NCBI RefSeq assembly: GCF_004323735.1
Contig: NZ_CP036455.1
Location: forward strand, 1,731,101-1,795,100
DNA: 64,000 nucleotides
Direction: 5' to 3'
Source of the DNA: Streptomonospora litoralis
GTDB lineage: Bacteria > Actinomycetota > Actinomycetes > Streptosporangiales > Streptosporangiaceae
The translations under genes and the position numbers were made by a program. The notes under the pieces were generated by a model, which worked only from the letters and a program-made list of their open reading frames with translations, had not been told where the DNA came from and did not search any database. Every line of letters begins with the position of its first letter. Positions within the stretch are counted from its first letter, which is position 1. Of the stretch, positions 8,884 through 21,050 are shown one piece after another.

Positions 8884-9902
8884 TTAGCGGATCCCGTCGC
8901 CTCCGTCGGGGTTGGCGGGGTCTGCGGCGGTGATCTCGGTGGTCAAGGCGTCCAGCAGGGACGCGATCTCACGGGTCTGGTCGGGGGAGACCGCCGGGCG
9001 GAGTTCGGGGAACGTGCGGCTCCAGGCGAGGGACCTGCTCAGTTTCGCGAGGCGGTGGCTCGGGGGACCGCCGCGCGCAGGGTGGAGGCCGGGTAGGAAG
9101 CCGTCCAGGGTTCCAGGTAGGCGTCGCGCAGGCGCTGCTCGGTGCGGGAATCGGCGCCGAGGTCGCGTACGGCGATGCGCAGCGGTACCAGGAGGCTGAA
9201 GAAGGGGTGGGCCACCGCCGCGTCGCCCCAGTCGGCGAAGCGGTACCTGCCGTCGAGCACGAAGGCGTTGCCCACGTGCAGGTCGGAGTGGTCCAGCGAC
9301 GGCGGCACGCCCGAGTCGTCGAGTGCCTTGCAGTCGGCGTCGAAGGCGGAGCGATGGCGCATCAGCAGGTCGGCGCCCTCGCCCAGCGCCGCGTTCAATC
9401 CGGGGTCGGCGAGGAACCCGTCGAGCAGCCGTCCCAGCGCGGCCGGACGCAGGTCGGGGACATCGAGCGCGACCAGGTCGCGGGCATGCTCGGCGAGGGT
9501 GCGCTGCATCTCGCTGTAGGCGCCGAGCATGGCCTCCCACACCGCGAAATCGTCGATCGAGGCCATCTGATCGCGCAGCACACGGCCCGCGTCGGGTAGC
9601 AGCGACCAGCCGCGCTGGACGTCGACCCCGAAGGGGGTGAGGACCCGTCCCGGCACCCAGGTGTACAACGCGCCGTGCAGCGCCGCCTCGAACTCGCCGC
9701 CGGGCGCGTTCGCCTTGAACCAGACCGGCCCCGCTGTGGAGGAGAACCGCGCCGTCGTCGACCAGGGGCGCACTCTCACCCGCGGCGGGTCGGGCAGCAG
9801 CCGCTCGCCGCGCTCGGCCAGGCGCGCCTCGACCCAGGAGTGCAGTTCGCCGCGCTGGTCGGGATCGTCCCACAGGGGTAGTCGCAGGTCGGTGAAGTCC
9901 AC
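8884..9902 (-). CDS. Phosphotransferase-family (APH-like) protein, apparent 1-nt frameshift
   Basis: The fold is that of aminoglycoside/choline kinase-like phosphotransferases: PVWFKANAPG, catalytic loop SLDHSDLHVGN, and metal-binding FADWGDA. From the GTG at 9902 the frame runs to a stop at 9039, giving about 287 residues and ending in unrelated residues. The usual family C-terminus (HRLAKLSRSLAWSR and onward) is present in another frame ending at 8884. Adding one base in the G run at 9062-9066 would join the two into a ~339-residue protein. This is either a sequencing slip or an inactivating mutation. The substrate cannot be told from sequence; an antibiotic resistance role should not be assumed. 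Confidence 0.7.
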
Positions 9903-9934
9903 AGCCCCTACGCTAATGTCCGCCGGTGGGCGCG

Positions 9935-9983
9935 GCGGCCGCCACGGGTGTCCGCGCGGTGCGCGGACACCCGTGGCGGCCGC
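9935..9983. terminator. Very strong hairpin between rpsT and the phosphotransferase gene
   Basis: Two perfect 23-nt arms (9935-9957, 9961-9983) with a GGT loop. It lies downstream of rpsT and just upstream of the phosphotransferase start, so it could insulate the two. There is no T-run, as is common for actinobacterial terminators. Confidence 0.65.
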
Positions 9984-10009
9984 GTCGGCACCGCCCCGCA
10001 CAGCACGAA

Positions 10010-10036
10010 GCCGCCTTCCGCGGGGCGGAAGGCGGC
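10010..10036 (-). terminator. Probable rpsT terminator hairpin
   Basis: Perfect 12-nt arms GCCGCCTTCCGC / GCGGAAGGCGGC with a GGG loop, starting 36 bp beyond the rpsT stop codon. It forms a tandem pair with the larger hairpin at 9935-9983. Confidence 0.7.
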
Positions 10037-10071
10037 TCGGATCCCGGTGGCCCGGGTGTGCCTGCTTCGGC

Positions 10072-10344
10072 TCAGCTCGCGTTCTGCAGCTTGTCCAGCC
10101 GCTTGGCGATCGCGCTCTTGCGGTTGGCCGCCTGGTTCTTGTGGATGGCGCCCTTGCTGGCCGCCTTGTCGAGCTGGCGCGCAGCCGCGCGCTGCAGGAC
10201 GACGGCCTGCTCGACGTCACCGCTGTGCGCGGCCACGCGGAACTTGCGGATCGCCGTCTTCAACGAGGAACGCACCGACTGGTTGCGCTGCCGGCGCTCC
10301 TCGTTCTGCCGGATGCGCTTCTTCTGCGACTTGATGTTCGCCAT
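10072..10344 (-). CDS. rpsT: 30S ribosomal protein S20
   Basis: The 90-residue basic protein begins [16 protein letters not shown] and contains [16 protein letters not shown] and [19 protein letters not shown], which are the S20 signature segments. It binds 16S rRNA in the small ribosomal subunit. Length is normal for the family. It stands as a single gene with its own hairpin terminators downstream, in the usual actinobacterial position between holA and lepA. Confidence 0.98.
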   Translation of the reverse strand: MANIKSQKKRIRQNEERRQRNQSVRSSLKTAIRKFRVAAHSGDVEQAVVLQRAAARQLDKAASKGAIHKNQAANRKSAIAKRLDKLQNAS

Positions 10345-10554
10345 GCGAAAACGTGCTCCAGTTACTTCTGATGTGCGGCTCGGCGGTGCGTGGCCCGTCC
10401 GCGGGCAGCCGATCCGCGGCAGGCCGGTCGCGCGCCGACGCCAGGTGTGAGTCCGAAGGGCTCAAACTGAACGTGGAACGTTCGAGACACGGGACTACCA
10501 TTATGCCTTGTGCAGGGGAGTGCTCGCGCCCGGCGCCCACACCCCGCAACCTGC

Positions 10555-11562
10555 TCAGCCGTCCTCGCCGCCGCCCGGGCCGACCCAGCCGTCCAGGTAG
10601 GCCTCCCACTGCCCGCGGGTGGCCGAGAAGTCGGCGTACAGGGCGGTGCCGAACTCGTCGCGGCGCCGTCCCCCCTCCGACAGCCCGATGCGGATGGCCC
10701 GTGTCGCCGCGGCGGTCGTCTCCGCCTCGGGATTGCGGGCGGCGTGGTCGTCGGGGTAGGCGGGCACGCCCATGAGCAGTCGCACGTCCGGCGGTACGGC
10801 GTCCATCGCCACCTGTGTCTGGCGGACGACGAACCCCCCGTACATGCCTTCCGTGGGCATCCCGGTGTCATAGGACATGACCGCGACCTGGTCCAGGTGC
10901 TCGGCGACCCGCCCCAGGTACCCGCTGGACCAGAACGGGTCCTTGGACGCCAGCAGCCCCAGCGTGAACGCCAGCCCGCCCAGCGGCTCGACCGTGGGCA
11001 CCGCGCTGGAGAGCAGCACCTCCTCGCCCAGCTCCTCGCGCGTGCTCTCCAGCAGGGCCAACAGGCCGGGGTCGTTGTTGGGCACCGGCTCGAAGTTGTA
11101 GTGGACTCCGTCGAACCCGGCATCGACGAGCCCCGCCGCGGCCTCGATCACGCGCGTCCGCGTCGCCTCGTCGCCGAGGTCCAGCTCGCCCTCCTCCACG
11201 CGCTGGCCCACCCACGCCGAGACCCGGACGTCGGGCAGTTCGCGGCGGAACATCCGCAGGAAGCCCTCCAGCTCGGGGTGCTTGGCCGGGTCCAGGCGCC
11301 CGTCGTAGTCCAGCGGCCCCACGTGCACGTACACATCGCTGATCCCGCCCTCGGTGATCCGCGGCTTCAGCTCGGCCAACTCCCGTTCGCCGTAGCGGCC
11401 GTCGACCCAGGCGTGGCCCATCCACAGCGCGTTGGTCTGGTTGGACACGGCCCAGGAGGCGGGTTCCCCCGTGTACTGCAGCCGCACGAGCAGTGCCGCC
11501 CCCAGCGCCACGACCAGGACCGCGGCGACGGCCGCGAGCACGCGCTGCAGGAACCACTTCAC
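10555..11562 (-). CDS. Membrane-anchored GH18-like TIM-barrel protein
   Basis: The 335-residue product starts with one hydrophobic helix (VLAAVAAVLVVALGAALLV) that would act as signal anchor. The remaining domain resembles glycoside hydrolase family 18: FDGVHYNFEP sits where the chitinase DxxDxDxE motif is expected, and VAVMSYDTGMP matches the later MxYD strand. The first two acidic residues of the classical catalytic motif are not all kept, so enzymatic activity is doubtful; a carbohydrate-binding or modified hydrolase role is possible. The GTG start has GGAGG about 7 nt upstream. It is divergent from lepA and shares a ~180-bp promoter interval with it. Confidence 0.65.
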   Translation of the reverse strand: MKWFLQRVLAAVAAVLVVALGAALLVRLQYTGEPASWAVSNQTNALWMGHAWVDGRYGERELAELKPRITEGGISDVYVHVGPLDYDGRLDPAKHPELEGFLRMFRRELPDVRVSAWVGQRVEEGELDLGDEATRTRVIEAAAGLVDAGFDGVHYNFEPVPNNDPGLLALLESTREELGEEVLLSSAVPTVEPLGGLAFTLGLLASKDPFWSSGYLGRVAEHLDQVAVMSYDTGMPTEGMYGGFVVRQTQVAMDAVPPDVRLLMGVPAYPDDHAARNPEAETTAAATRAIRIGLSEGGRRRDEFGTALYADFSATRGQWEAYLDGWVGPGGGEDG

Positions 11563-11746
11563 GCCTGTCCTCCGATCTCACATAACCTGATGTATGCCGC
11601 GTGAGCCATTCTCGCCCGAAGCGCCTACCGGCGCCGCCTCGGGCGGGTGGGATCATTGACGGCACCACTGCGCAGTTTCGCCGCGACGCCGCGGCCCAGC
11701 GCCCCTGCCATCCTGGCCGACCTGCGAGCTATCCGAACGGAGCACG

Positions 11747-13594
<1,848 letters not shown>

Positions 13595-13636
13595 GGCGGG
13601 CCGGTGCGGTGCCCGGCCGCTCCGGCCCGCCTGGGC

Positions 13637-13672
13637 CCGCTGGGGCCCGCCCGAGGCGGCGGGCCCCAGCGG
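13637..13672. terminator. Bidirectional terminator between lepA and the transporter remnant
   Basis: Perfect 15-nt arms (13637-13651 and 13658-13672) with a 6-nt loop. It lies 42 bp after the lepA stop and ends immediately before the stop of the minus-strand permease remnant, so it can serve both strands. Confidence 0.75.
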
Positions 13673-14006
13673 TCACCCCTTGACGGCGCCGCTGGTCAGC
13701 CCCTCGGCGATGTAGCGCTGCAGGAACCAGAACACCGCCGGCACGGGCAGTGCCAGCAGCAGCGTACCGGCGGAGAACATGCCGAAGTCGGCGTCGCGCT
13801 GGTCGGCGACCATGCCGTACAGCCCCACCGCCACCGTCTTGACCCCGGGGTCGCGCAGGAACACGCTGGCGATCAGGAACTCGTTTACGGTCGCGATGAA
13901 CACCAGCAGCCCGTAGAGCCCGATGCGGCGTCCGGTGAAGCGGAACCGCCGCCGCGAGCGCGAGGGCGGCGGTTCCCGGGAGGACTCCGGCGCTGCGGAT
14001 TCTCAT
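13673..14006 (-). pseudogene. Remnant of a maltose-type ABC transporter (binding-protein start fused to permease tail)
   Basis: At 14006 an ATG with GAAGGGGAG upstream opens a lipoprotein-like leader, MRIRSAGVLPGTAALALAA, then the sequence jumps out of frame into permease sequence. In the permease frame, a SRRRFRFTGRR piece is followed at once by NEFLIASVFL and by the normal MalG C-terminus ending YIAEGLTSGAVKG at 13673. About 76 codons of intact permease tail remain. A substrate-binding protein gene, a MalF-type permease and most of MalG must therefore have been lost, leaving scars. The glucosidase and LacI-type regulator beside it survive. Which deletion came first cannot be told. Confidence 0.7.
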
Positions 14007-14095
14007 GTGTCTCCCCTTCGGGCGTGACGCCGCGGACGCTCCCCCGCTCTGTCCCGGCTTGTCGGTAATAGGAGGTGAGGTGACGCTGGCAACTC

Positions 14096-14120
14096 CTTGC
14101 AAACGCTGAAAGGGCTTGCA
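14096..14120. promoter_or_regulatory. Candidate LacI-family operator at the old transporter promoter
   Basis: Two CTTGCA repeats (14096-14101 and 14115-14120) lie about 95 bp before the leftover leader start. TTGCA/TGCAA elements are typical of sugar-responsive LacI-family sites in actinobacteria, and a similar set is found upstream of the glucosidase. This is pattern matching only. Confidence 0.35.
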
Positions 14121-14215
14121 GAGAACTCCGCTCGCGATGCGGCTGCGCCGAGTATGACGGAGGCGGGCCCGAGCGTCTTCTCCGAGGCCGCCTGGCGGAC
14201 CTCGGGCACGAGAAA

Positions 14216-14252
14216 GGGGCGGTCCGGCGCCGCCCACGCACCGGACCGCCCC
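14216..14252 (-). terminator. Terminator downstream of the alpha-glucosidase gene
   Basis: Perfect 12-nt arms GGGGCGGTCCGG / CCGGACCGCCCC with a 13-nt loop, starting 14 bp past the glucosidase stop. It separates that gene from the transporter remnant. Confidence 0.75.
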
Positions 14253-14265
14253 GTGCCGGTTCGGG

Positions 14266-15930
<1,665 letters not shown>

Positions 15931-15973
15931 AAGGTCGTTCCCTCCATGAGCCTGAGCGGCTGTGCCATCGTCT

Positions 15974-15990
15974 GCAAGCTATTGCGCAAG
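15974..15990. promoter_or_regulatory. Candidate operator between glucosidase and LacI-type regulator
   Basis: GCAAGCTATTGCGCAAG holds the perfect dyad TTGCGCAA (15982-15989) and two GCAAG repeats, in the 111-bp divergent promoter region. It resembles the sites at 14096-14120 and is a plausible target of the adjacent LacI-family protein for control of both genes. Confidence 0.5.
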
Positions 15991-16041
15991 ATTACCTACC
16001 GGTTGCGGGGGTCGGGGGCCAAACTGCATTAGAGTGCTCGC

Positions 16042-17076
16042 ATGGGTCCACGTTTGGCCGACATCGCCCGGCATGCCGACGTGAGCGAGGCCACGGTCTC
16101 CCGCGTGCTGAACAACAAGCCCGGAGTCGGCGCCGATACCAGATCGGCCGTCCTCACTGCGCTCGACGTCCTGGGATACGAGCGCCCCGAGCGGCTGCGG
16201 AGGCGCTCCGCCGGCCTGGTCGGCATGGTCGTCCCCGAGCTGGAGAACCCGGTGTTCCCGATGTTCGCCCAGGCGGCCGAGGGCGCACTCGCCCGGCAGG
16301 GCTACACGCCGGTGCTGTGCACCCGCCCGCCCGGCGGCATCGTCGAGGACGAGTACGTGGAACTCCTCCTGGAACGCAACGTCTCCGGCATCGTCTTCGT
16401 CTCGGGCCTGCACGCCGACGCCACCGCCGATCACGCCCGCTACCACCGCCTCATCGCGCAGAACCTGCCGATCGTGCTGGTCAACGGCTACGCCGAAGAG
16501 GTGCCTGCCGCCTTCGTCTCCTGCGACGACCGCGCAGCCGGCCGACTCGCGGTCAACCACCTCGCCGAGCTGGGCCACGCCCGTATCGGCTTCTCCAGCG
16601 GCCCGGAGCGCTACGTGCCGGTGCAGCGCAAGCTCGTCGGCTACCGTTCCGCCATGGCCGAGCACGGACTCGACTCCGCCGACCTCGTCGAGCTGTCGCT
16701 GTTCGGCGTCGAGGGCGGCCACGCCGCGGCGTCGCGGCTGCTGGAGCGCGGGGTCACCGCCATGGTCTGCGGCTCCGACCTCATGGCGCTGGGCGCGGTG
16801 CGCGCGGCCCGCCAACGCGGGCTGTCGGTGCCCGGCGACTTCTCCGTCGTGGGCTACGACGACTCCCAGCTCATCGCCTTCACCGACCCGCCGCTGACCA
16901 CCGTGCGCCAGCCCGTCCAAGCCATGGCGATGGCCACCGTGCGCACCCTCTGCGACGAGATCGCCGGCCACACCGTCTCCCATACCGAGTACCTGTTCGA
17001 CCCCGAACTCGTCGTGCGCGGATCCACCGCCGCCGCCCCGGCCTCCGCCGCGCCCCGCGCCGTCACGGCGTCCTGA
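16042..17076 (+). CDS. LacI-family transcriptional regulator of the glucosidase locus
   Basis: The 344-residue protein has an N-terminal LacI helix-turn-helix (LADIARHADVSEATVSRVLNN, residues 3-24) with a hinge around residue 50, then a periplasmic-binding-protein-like sugar domain (VGMVVPELENPVFP through TTVRQPVQAMA). It most likely represses the divergent alpha-glucosidase and formerly the transporter, with maltose-type sugars as inducer; the effector is inferred from context. A -10-like TAGAGT lies 11 nt before the ATG, so the transcript may be nearly leaderless. Confidence 0.9.
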   Translation: MGPRLADIARHADVSEATVSRVLNNKPGVGADTRSAVLTALDVLGYERPERLRRRSAGLVGMVVPELENPVFPMFAQAAEGALARQGYTPVLCTRPPGGIVEDEYVELLLERNVSGIVFVSGLHADATADHARYHRLIAQNLPIVLVNGYAEEVPAAFVSCDDRAAGRLAVNHLAELGHARIGFSSGPERYVPVQRKLVGYRSAMAEHGLDSADLVELSLFGVEGGHAAASRLLERGVTAMVCGSDLMALGAVRAARQRGLSVPGDFSVVGYDDSQLIAFTDPPLTTVRQPVQAMAMATVRTLCDEIAGHTVSHTEYLFDPELVVRGSTAAAPASAAPRAVTAS

Positions 17077-17159
17077 GCCCGCGCCCCGGCCGGGCACCGC
17101 CGCGGCTGCGAGGACGGCCACCGTTCCGCGCCCGCGTGCGCTGTTCTAGGCTGGCCGCT

Positions 17160-17798
17160 ATGCCAAGCATCGCTTCGGTCAACACCGGCGCCGCCGTCGA
17201 CGCCGACTGGGCGGGACGCCTCAAGCGCACCGCCATCGACAAGCGCCCGGCCGCCGGGCCGGTCGCCGTGCACACGCTCGGGCTCGCGGGCGACGAGCAG
17301 GCCGACCGCGAGCACCACGGCGGCATCGACAAGGCCGTCTACGCCTACGCCCGCGAGGACCTCGACCTGTGGCAGGAGCGGTTGGGGCGACCGCTGCGCG
17401 ACGGCGTCTTCGGCGAGAACCTCACCACATTCGGCATCGACATGGACGCGGTGCTGATCGGCGAGCGCTGGAGCATCGGCCCGGTGCTGCTGGAGGCCGC
17501 CCTGCCACGCACCCCCTGCGGCGTTTTCCGCAGCTGGATGGAGGAGGCCGGCTGGGTCAAGCGCTTCACCGCGGAAGGCCGCACCGGCGTCTATCTGCGC
17601 GTGCTGGCCGAAGGCGGGATCAGAGCGGGCGACGGCCTCCGCGTGGTGCACCGGCCCCAGCACGGCATCACGGTCGCCGCGGCGTTCCGCGCGCGCTACG
17701 AGCGCGACCGCGATCTGCTGCGCCGCGTCCTGGAGATCCCGGGCCGGTCGCAGGTCTGGGAGGAGTACGCTCCGGCCGCCGGCGCCCAGACGTCCTGA
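17160..17798 (+). CDS. MOSC-domain protein (YiiM-like)
   Basis: The 212-residue protein is a stand-alone MOSC domain: AVHTLGLAGDEQADREHHGGIDKAVYAY, DGVFGENLTTFGID, and the conserved cysteine in ALPRTPCGVFRSW. MOSC proteins bind a sulfur-carrying metal cofactor, usually molybdenum, and YiiM-type members reduce N-hydroxylated compounds. The C-terminal ~50 residues form a short helical tail as in YiiM. A TAGGCT box 10 nt before the ATG suggests a leaderless or nearly leaderless transcript. The neighbours give no further hint. Confidence 0.85.
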   Translation: MPSIASVNTGAAVDADWAGRLKRTAIDKRPAAGPVAVHTLGLAGDEQADREHHGGIDKAVYAYAREDLDLWQERLGRPLRDGVFGENLTTFGIDMDAVLIGERWSIGPVLLEAALPRTPCGVFRSWMEEAGWVKRFTAEGRTGVYLRVLAEGGIRAGDGLRVVHRPQHGITVAAAFRARYERDRDLLRRVLEIPGRSQVWEEYAPAAGAQTS

Positions 17799-17853
17799 TC
17801 ACCGGCCGGGGGAGCCGGACCGTCCGGTCGCCGCCATCGCCGACACTGGGGGT

Positions 17854-19086
17854 ATGCCTTCCGTGCCTCTCGACGGCGATCCCGTACCCGCCGACGGCGC
17901 CCTGCCCCAGGACGCCGCCGCCGGAGCAGGCAGCCGTCCCTTCGGCTTCTACGTGCACGTGCCCTTCTGCGCCACGCGCTGCGGCTACTGCGACTTCAAC
18001 ACCTACACCGCCGCCGAGCTGGTCTCGCGCGACGGCGGGCACACCGCCACCCGCGAAGGCTACGCCGACCTCGCCGTCGCCGAGATCCGCATGGCCCGCC
18101 GCGTTTTGGGCGCCGCCGAGATCCCGGTCGGCACCGTCTTCTTCGGCGGCGGTACGCCCACCCTGCTGCCGCCCGAGGACCTCGGCCGCATCCTCGCGGC
18201 CGTCGACGCCGAGTTCGGCCTGGAACCGGGCGCCGAGGTCACCACCGAGGCCAATCCCGAAACCGTCGACTCCGGCGTGCTGGCGCGGCTTCGCGAACAG
18301 GGCGTCAACCGCGTCTCGTTCGGGATGCAGAGCGCCGCCCCCCGCGTGCTGGCCGTGTTGGAGCGCGCCCACACCCCGGGCCGCCCCGAGAAGTGCGCGC
18401 AGTGGGCGCGCGAGGCCGGGTTCGACGGGGTGAACCTCGACCTGATCTACGGCACACCCGGCGAGACCGGCGCCGACTGGAAGGACTCGCTGCAGGCGGC
18501 GGTCGCGGCCGGCGTGGACCACGTCTCGGCCTACTCGCTGATCGTGGAGGAGGGCACGCGGCTCGCGGCGCGGGTGCGCCGCGGCGAGCTGCACGAGCCC
18601 GACGGCGACGTGCTGGCCGACCGCTACGTCATGGCCGACGACGCCCTGACGGAAGCGGGCATGCACGCCTACGAGGTCTCCAACTGGGCCCGCGGCACCA
18701 CCGCCCGCAGCCGCCACAACCGCCTCTATTGGACCGGCGGCGACTGGTGGGGCGTGGGGCCGGGCGCGCACAGCCACGTCGGCGGAACGCGCTGGTGGAA
18801 CGTCAAGCACCCGGCCGCCTACGCCGCCCGGCTCGCCGAAGGGCGCTCGCCCGGCCACGCGCGCGAAGTCCTCGACGCCGCCGACCGCCGTTTCGAGCGC
18901 ATCATGCTCGAACTGCGCCTGGCCGAGGGCTGCCCGGTGGAGCTCCTCGACGCCCAGGGGCGCGCCGCGGCCGCCCGGGCCGTGGCGGACGGGCTGCTGG
19001 ATCCCGCCGCGCACGCCGACGGCCGGGCCGTCCTCACCCGGCGCGGACGGCTCCTGGCCGACGCCGTGGTCCGCGATCTCACCTGA
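17854..19086 (+). CDS. hemW: Heme chaperone HemW, radical SAM family
   Basis: The 410-residue protein has the radical SAM cluster motif CATRCGYC, with FFGGGTPTLLP, ITTEANPET-like strand and RVSFGMQS downstream, and a C-terminal HemW domain with YEVSNWAR, HNRLYW and GPGAHSH. It resembles coproporphyrinogen dehydrogenase but the family serves as a heme-delivery chaperone; oxygen-independent CPO activity is not supported by the N-terminal sequence, which lacks the extra Cys-rich signature. Its place between lepA and hrcA is conserved in actinobacteria. Confidence 0.93.
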   Translation: MPSVPLDGDPVPADGALPQDAAAGAGSRPFGFYVHVPFCATRCGYCDFNTYTAAELVSRDGGHTATREGYADLAVAEIRMARRVLGAAEIPVGTVFFGGGTPTLLPPEDLGRILAAVDAEFGLEPGAEVTTEANPETVDSGVLARLREQGVNRVSFGMQSAAPRVLAVLERAHTPGRPEKCAQWAREAGFDGVNLDLIYGTPGETGADWKDSLQAAVAAGVDHVSAYSLIVEEGTRLAARVRRGELHEPDGDVLADRYVMADDALTEAGMHAYEVSNWARGTTARSRHNRLYWTGGDWWGVGPGAHSHVGGTRWWNVKHPAAYAARLAEGRSPGHAREVLDAADRRFERIMLELRLAEGCPVELLDAQGRAAAARAVADGLLDPAAHADGRAVLTRRGRLLADAVVRDLT

Positions 19087-19140
19087 CTCCGCGGGACGCC
19101 CGAATGTGCTCCGGGCACCCGCGGGTCGGCGCGGCGGCGA

Positions 19141-19746
19141 CTACTGCAGCATCGGGATGGCCAGTGCCTTCGGGTACCGGTACCACTCGCCCTTGTTGGC
19201 CGCCACGGCGGCGATGATGGCGAAGATGACCGCGCAGGCGAACACGACGAGAATCGTCAAGAGGCCGATGATGACGAACATCAGGACCCACGAGATGACG
19301 TAGCCGATGAGCATCGTGATCTGGAAGTTGAACGCCTGGGCCGCCTGGTCGCGGACGAAGGGCGACTCCTCCTTCTTCACCAGGAAGAGGATCAGCGGGA
19401 GCAGGAACCCGGTGAGGAGTCCGCCGAGGTGCGCCACGAGCGCCATGGTGCGGTCGTCGGCGGAAGGAGCGTACTGCCCGCCGGGGTGGCCGTAGGGCTG
19501 CTGGTAGCCGTACATCGGCGCGGGGTACTGCGGCTGCTGGTAGCCCTGGCCGTAGCCGGGCTGCGGCCCCGACTGCGAGGCGTAACCCGGCTGGGGGCCC
19601 GCCTGAGGGCCGTAACCGGGCTGGGGGCCCGACGGAGGGCCGTAGTTGGGGTCGCCCCCGGGCGGCGGGCCGTATCCGCCGGGGTGGTCGGGGTAGCCGC
19701 CGTTCTGCCCGTAACCGGGCTGTTCGGGCTGCGGTGGGTAGCTCAT
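19141..19746 (-). CDS. DUF4870-domain membrane protein with a PGYG-rich N-terminus
   Basis: The 201-residue protein starts MSYPPQPEQPGYGQNGG; residues 1-100 are low-complexity, with PGYG repeated many times. The C-terminal ~100 residues hold three membrane segments with DRTMALVAHLGGLLTGFLLPLILFL, SPFVRDQAAQAFNFQ and a final aromatic-basic GEWYRYP, the pattern of DUF4870 (Tic20-like) proteins of unknown function. GAGGAG stands just before the ATG. The next gene upstream is a paralogue with a longer repeat region. Confidence 0.85.
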   Translation of the reverse strand: MSYPPQPEQPGYGQNGGYPDHPGGYGPPPGGDPNYGPPSGPQPGYGPQAGPQPGYASQSGPQPGYGQGYQQPQYPAPMYGYQQPYGHPGGQYAPSADDRTMALVAHLGGLLTGFLLPLILFLVKKEESPFVRDQAAQAFNFQITMLIGYVISWVLMFVIIGLLTILVVFACAVIFAIIAAVAANKGEWYRYPKALAIPMLQ

Positions 19747-19955
19747 GGTCTCCTCTTTCGAAAATCGGCCGGGCAGCCGCATCGGGACTGCCGTCGGGGC
19801 TCGTGCGCCGGACTCCGCCACCGGGCGGGGCCGCTGCCCGGCGCCCGATCGCTGCAGGTCTCGATGGTGAGACTCTTTCACGCAAGCCGCGGTTCCCACA
19901 GGGGCCGGGACGTGGAATCCCTACCGGTCGTCCCCGTCCCGGAACCGGAGAACGG

Positions 19956-21050
19956 TCACTTCACCATCCGGATGGACACCGGGTACCGGTACGCGGCGCC
20001 CTTCGCGGCACTCCTTGCGGCCAGCACGCCCAGCACGATGCCGACCAGCGGGACCGCACCGACGAACAGCGAACCGATCCAGGAGAGCGCCGGCGAGAAG
20101 ACGCCGAGGCCGAGGAAGACCACCCACGCGACGAAGTACGGGAGCAGCAGCGTGAGCTGGAAGTTCAGCGCCTCGCTCGCGTGGCTGCGCACGAACGGGG
20201 AGTCCTTGCGCTTGGCCGAGTACACGATGAGGGCGGGGACCCAGCCGAGTACGAGGGGGGAGAAGAGCAGGCTCACCAGGTGGGCGATCATCGCCCAGGT
20301 GATGTCGTCGGAGGCGCCGGGCCGGGGAGCGTAGCCGGGGCCGGGGAAGCCTGCCGTGCCCGGCTGGGCCGGGGCTCCGTAGCCGGGCTGAGCCGGTCGG
20401 CCGGGTCCGCCGGGCTGGGCGGGTGCACCGTAGCCCGGTTGGCCGCCGGGGTAGGCGCCGGGCGGCTGCTGCTCGTACCCCTGCGGAGCCTGCGGCGCGC
20501 CGGGCTGCTGCCCGTATACCGGTTGCCCGTAGCCGGGCTGCGGCTGCTGCGGGGCGTAGCCGGGCTGGGCGTAGCCCGATTGGGCGTAGCCGGGGTGCTG
20601 CTGTGCGGCCTGCTCAGGGGCGTAGGGGGACTGCGGTCGGCCGTACGGGTCCGGGCCGCCGGGCGCTCCGCCGGCGGGTTGGCCGTACCCCGGCTGCGGC
20701 TGCGGCTGCTGTCCGGCGTAGCCGGGCTGTCCGCCACTGGGGTGGCCGTACCCCGGCTGCGGCGGGCCGTACCCCGGGTGGCCGTACCCCGGTCGGCCCT
20801 CGTCCGGTCGGCCGTAGCCGGGCTGTCCGCCGCTCTGGTCGCCGTGCCCGGGCTGGGGCTGGGCGTAGCCGGGCTGTCCGCCACTGGGATGGCCGTACCC
20901 CGGCTGCGGCTGGACACTCCCGGCCTGCTGCTCCTCGGCGCCCGCCTGCCCCTGGCCGGGCTGCCCGCCGGACGGGGCGCGGCCGGGTGCCGACTGGTCA
21001 CCGGAGGGCCCCTCCTGGGGCTGCGGTCGGTTGGGCGGCGTCTCGCTCAT
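19956..21050 (-). CDS. DUF4870-domain membrane protein with a long PGYG-repeat N-terminus
   Basis: The 364-residue protein begins MSETPPNRPQPQEGPSG. About 235 residues are Gln/Pro/Gly/Tyr repeats such as QPGYGHPSGGQPGYA and QPGYGQP, with almost no hydrophobic residues. The C-terminus repeats the DUF4870 plan of its neighbour: ITWAMIAHLVSLLFSPLVLG, SPFVRSHASEALNFQ, and AAYRYP. The two genes are therefore a tandem duplication whose repeat arms changed length. The cytoplasmic or extracellular disordered arm could drive clustering; function is unknown. Confidence 0.85.
   Translation of the reverse strand: MSETPPNRPQPQEGPSGDQSAPGRAPSGGQPGQGQAGAEEQQAGSVQPQPGYGHPSGGQPGYAQPQPGHGDQSGGQPGYGRPDEGRPGYGHPGYGPPQPGYGHPSGGQPGYAGQQPQPQPGYGQPAGGAPGGPDPYGRPQSPYAPEQAAQQHPGYAQSGYAQPGYAPQQPQPGYGQPVYGQQPGAPQAPQGYEQQPPGAYPGGQPGYGAPAQPGGPGRPAQPGYGAPAQPGTAGFPGPGYAPRPGASDDITWAMIAHLVSLLFSPLVLGWVPALIVYSAKRKDSPFVRSHASEALNFQLTLLLPYFVAWVVFLGLGVFSPALSWIGSLFVGAVPLVGIVLGVLAARSAAKGAAYRYPVSIRMVK

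Noticed and set aside
8884-9902. Phosphotransferase gene as an antibiotic resistance determinant
   Set aside because: The fold covers many kinases of unknown substrate, and the gene appears frameshifted.
16317-17159. Upstream extension of the MOSC frame through the LacI gene
   Set aside because: It overlaps lacI in another phase; the ATG at 17160 gives the normal family start.
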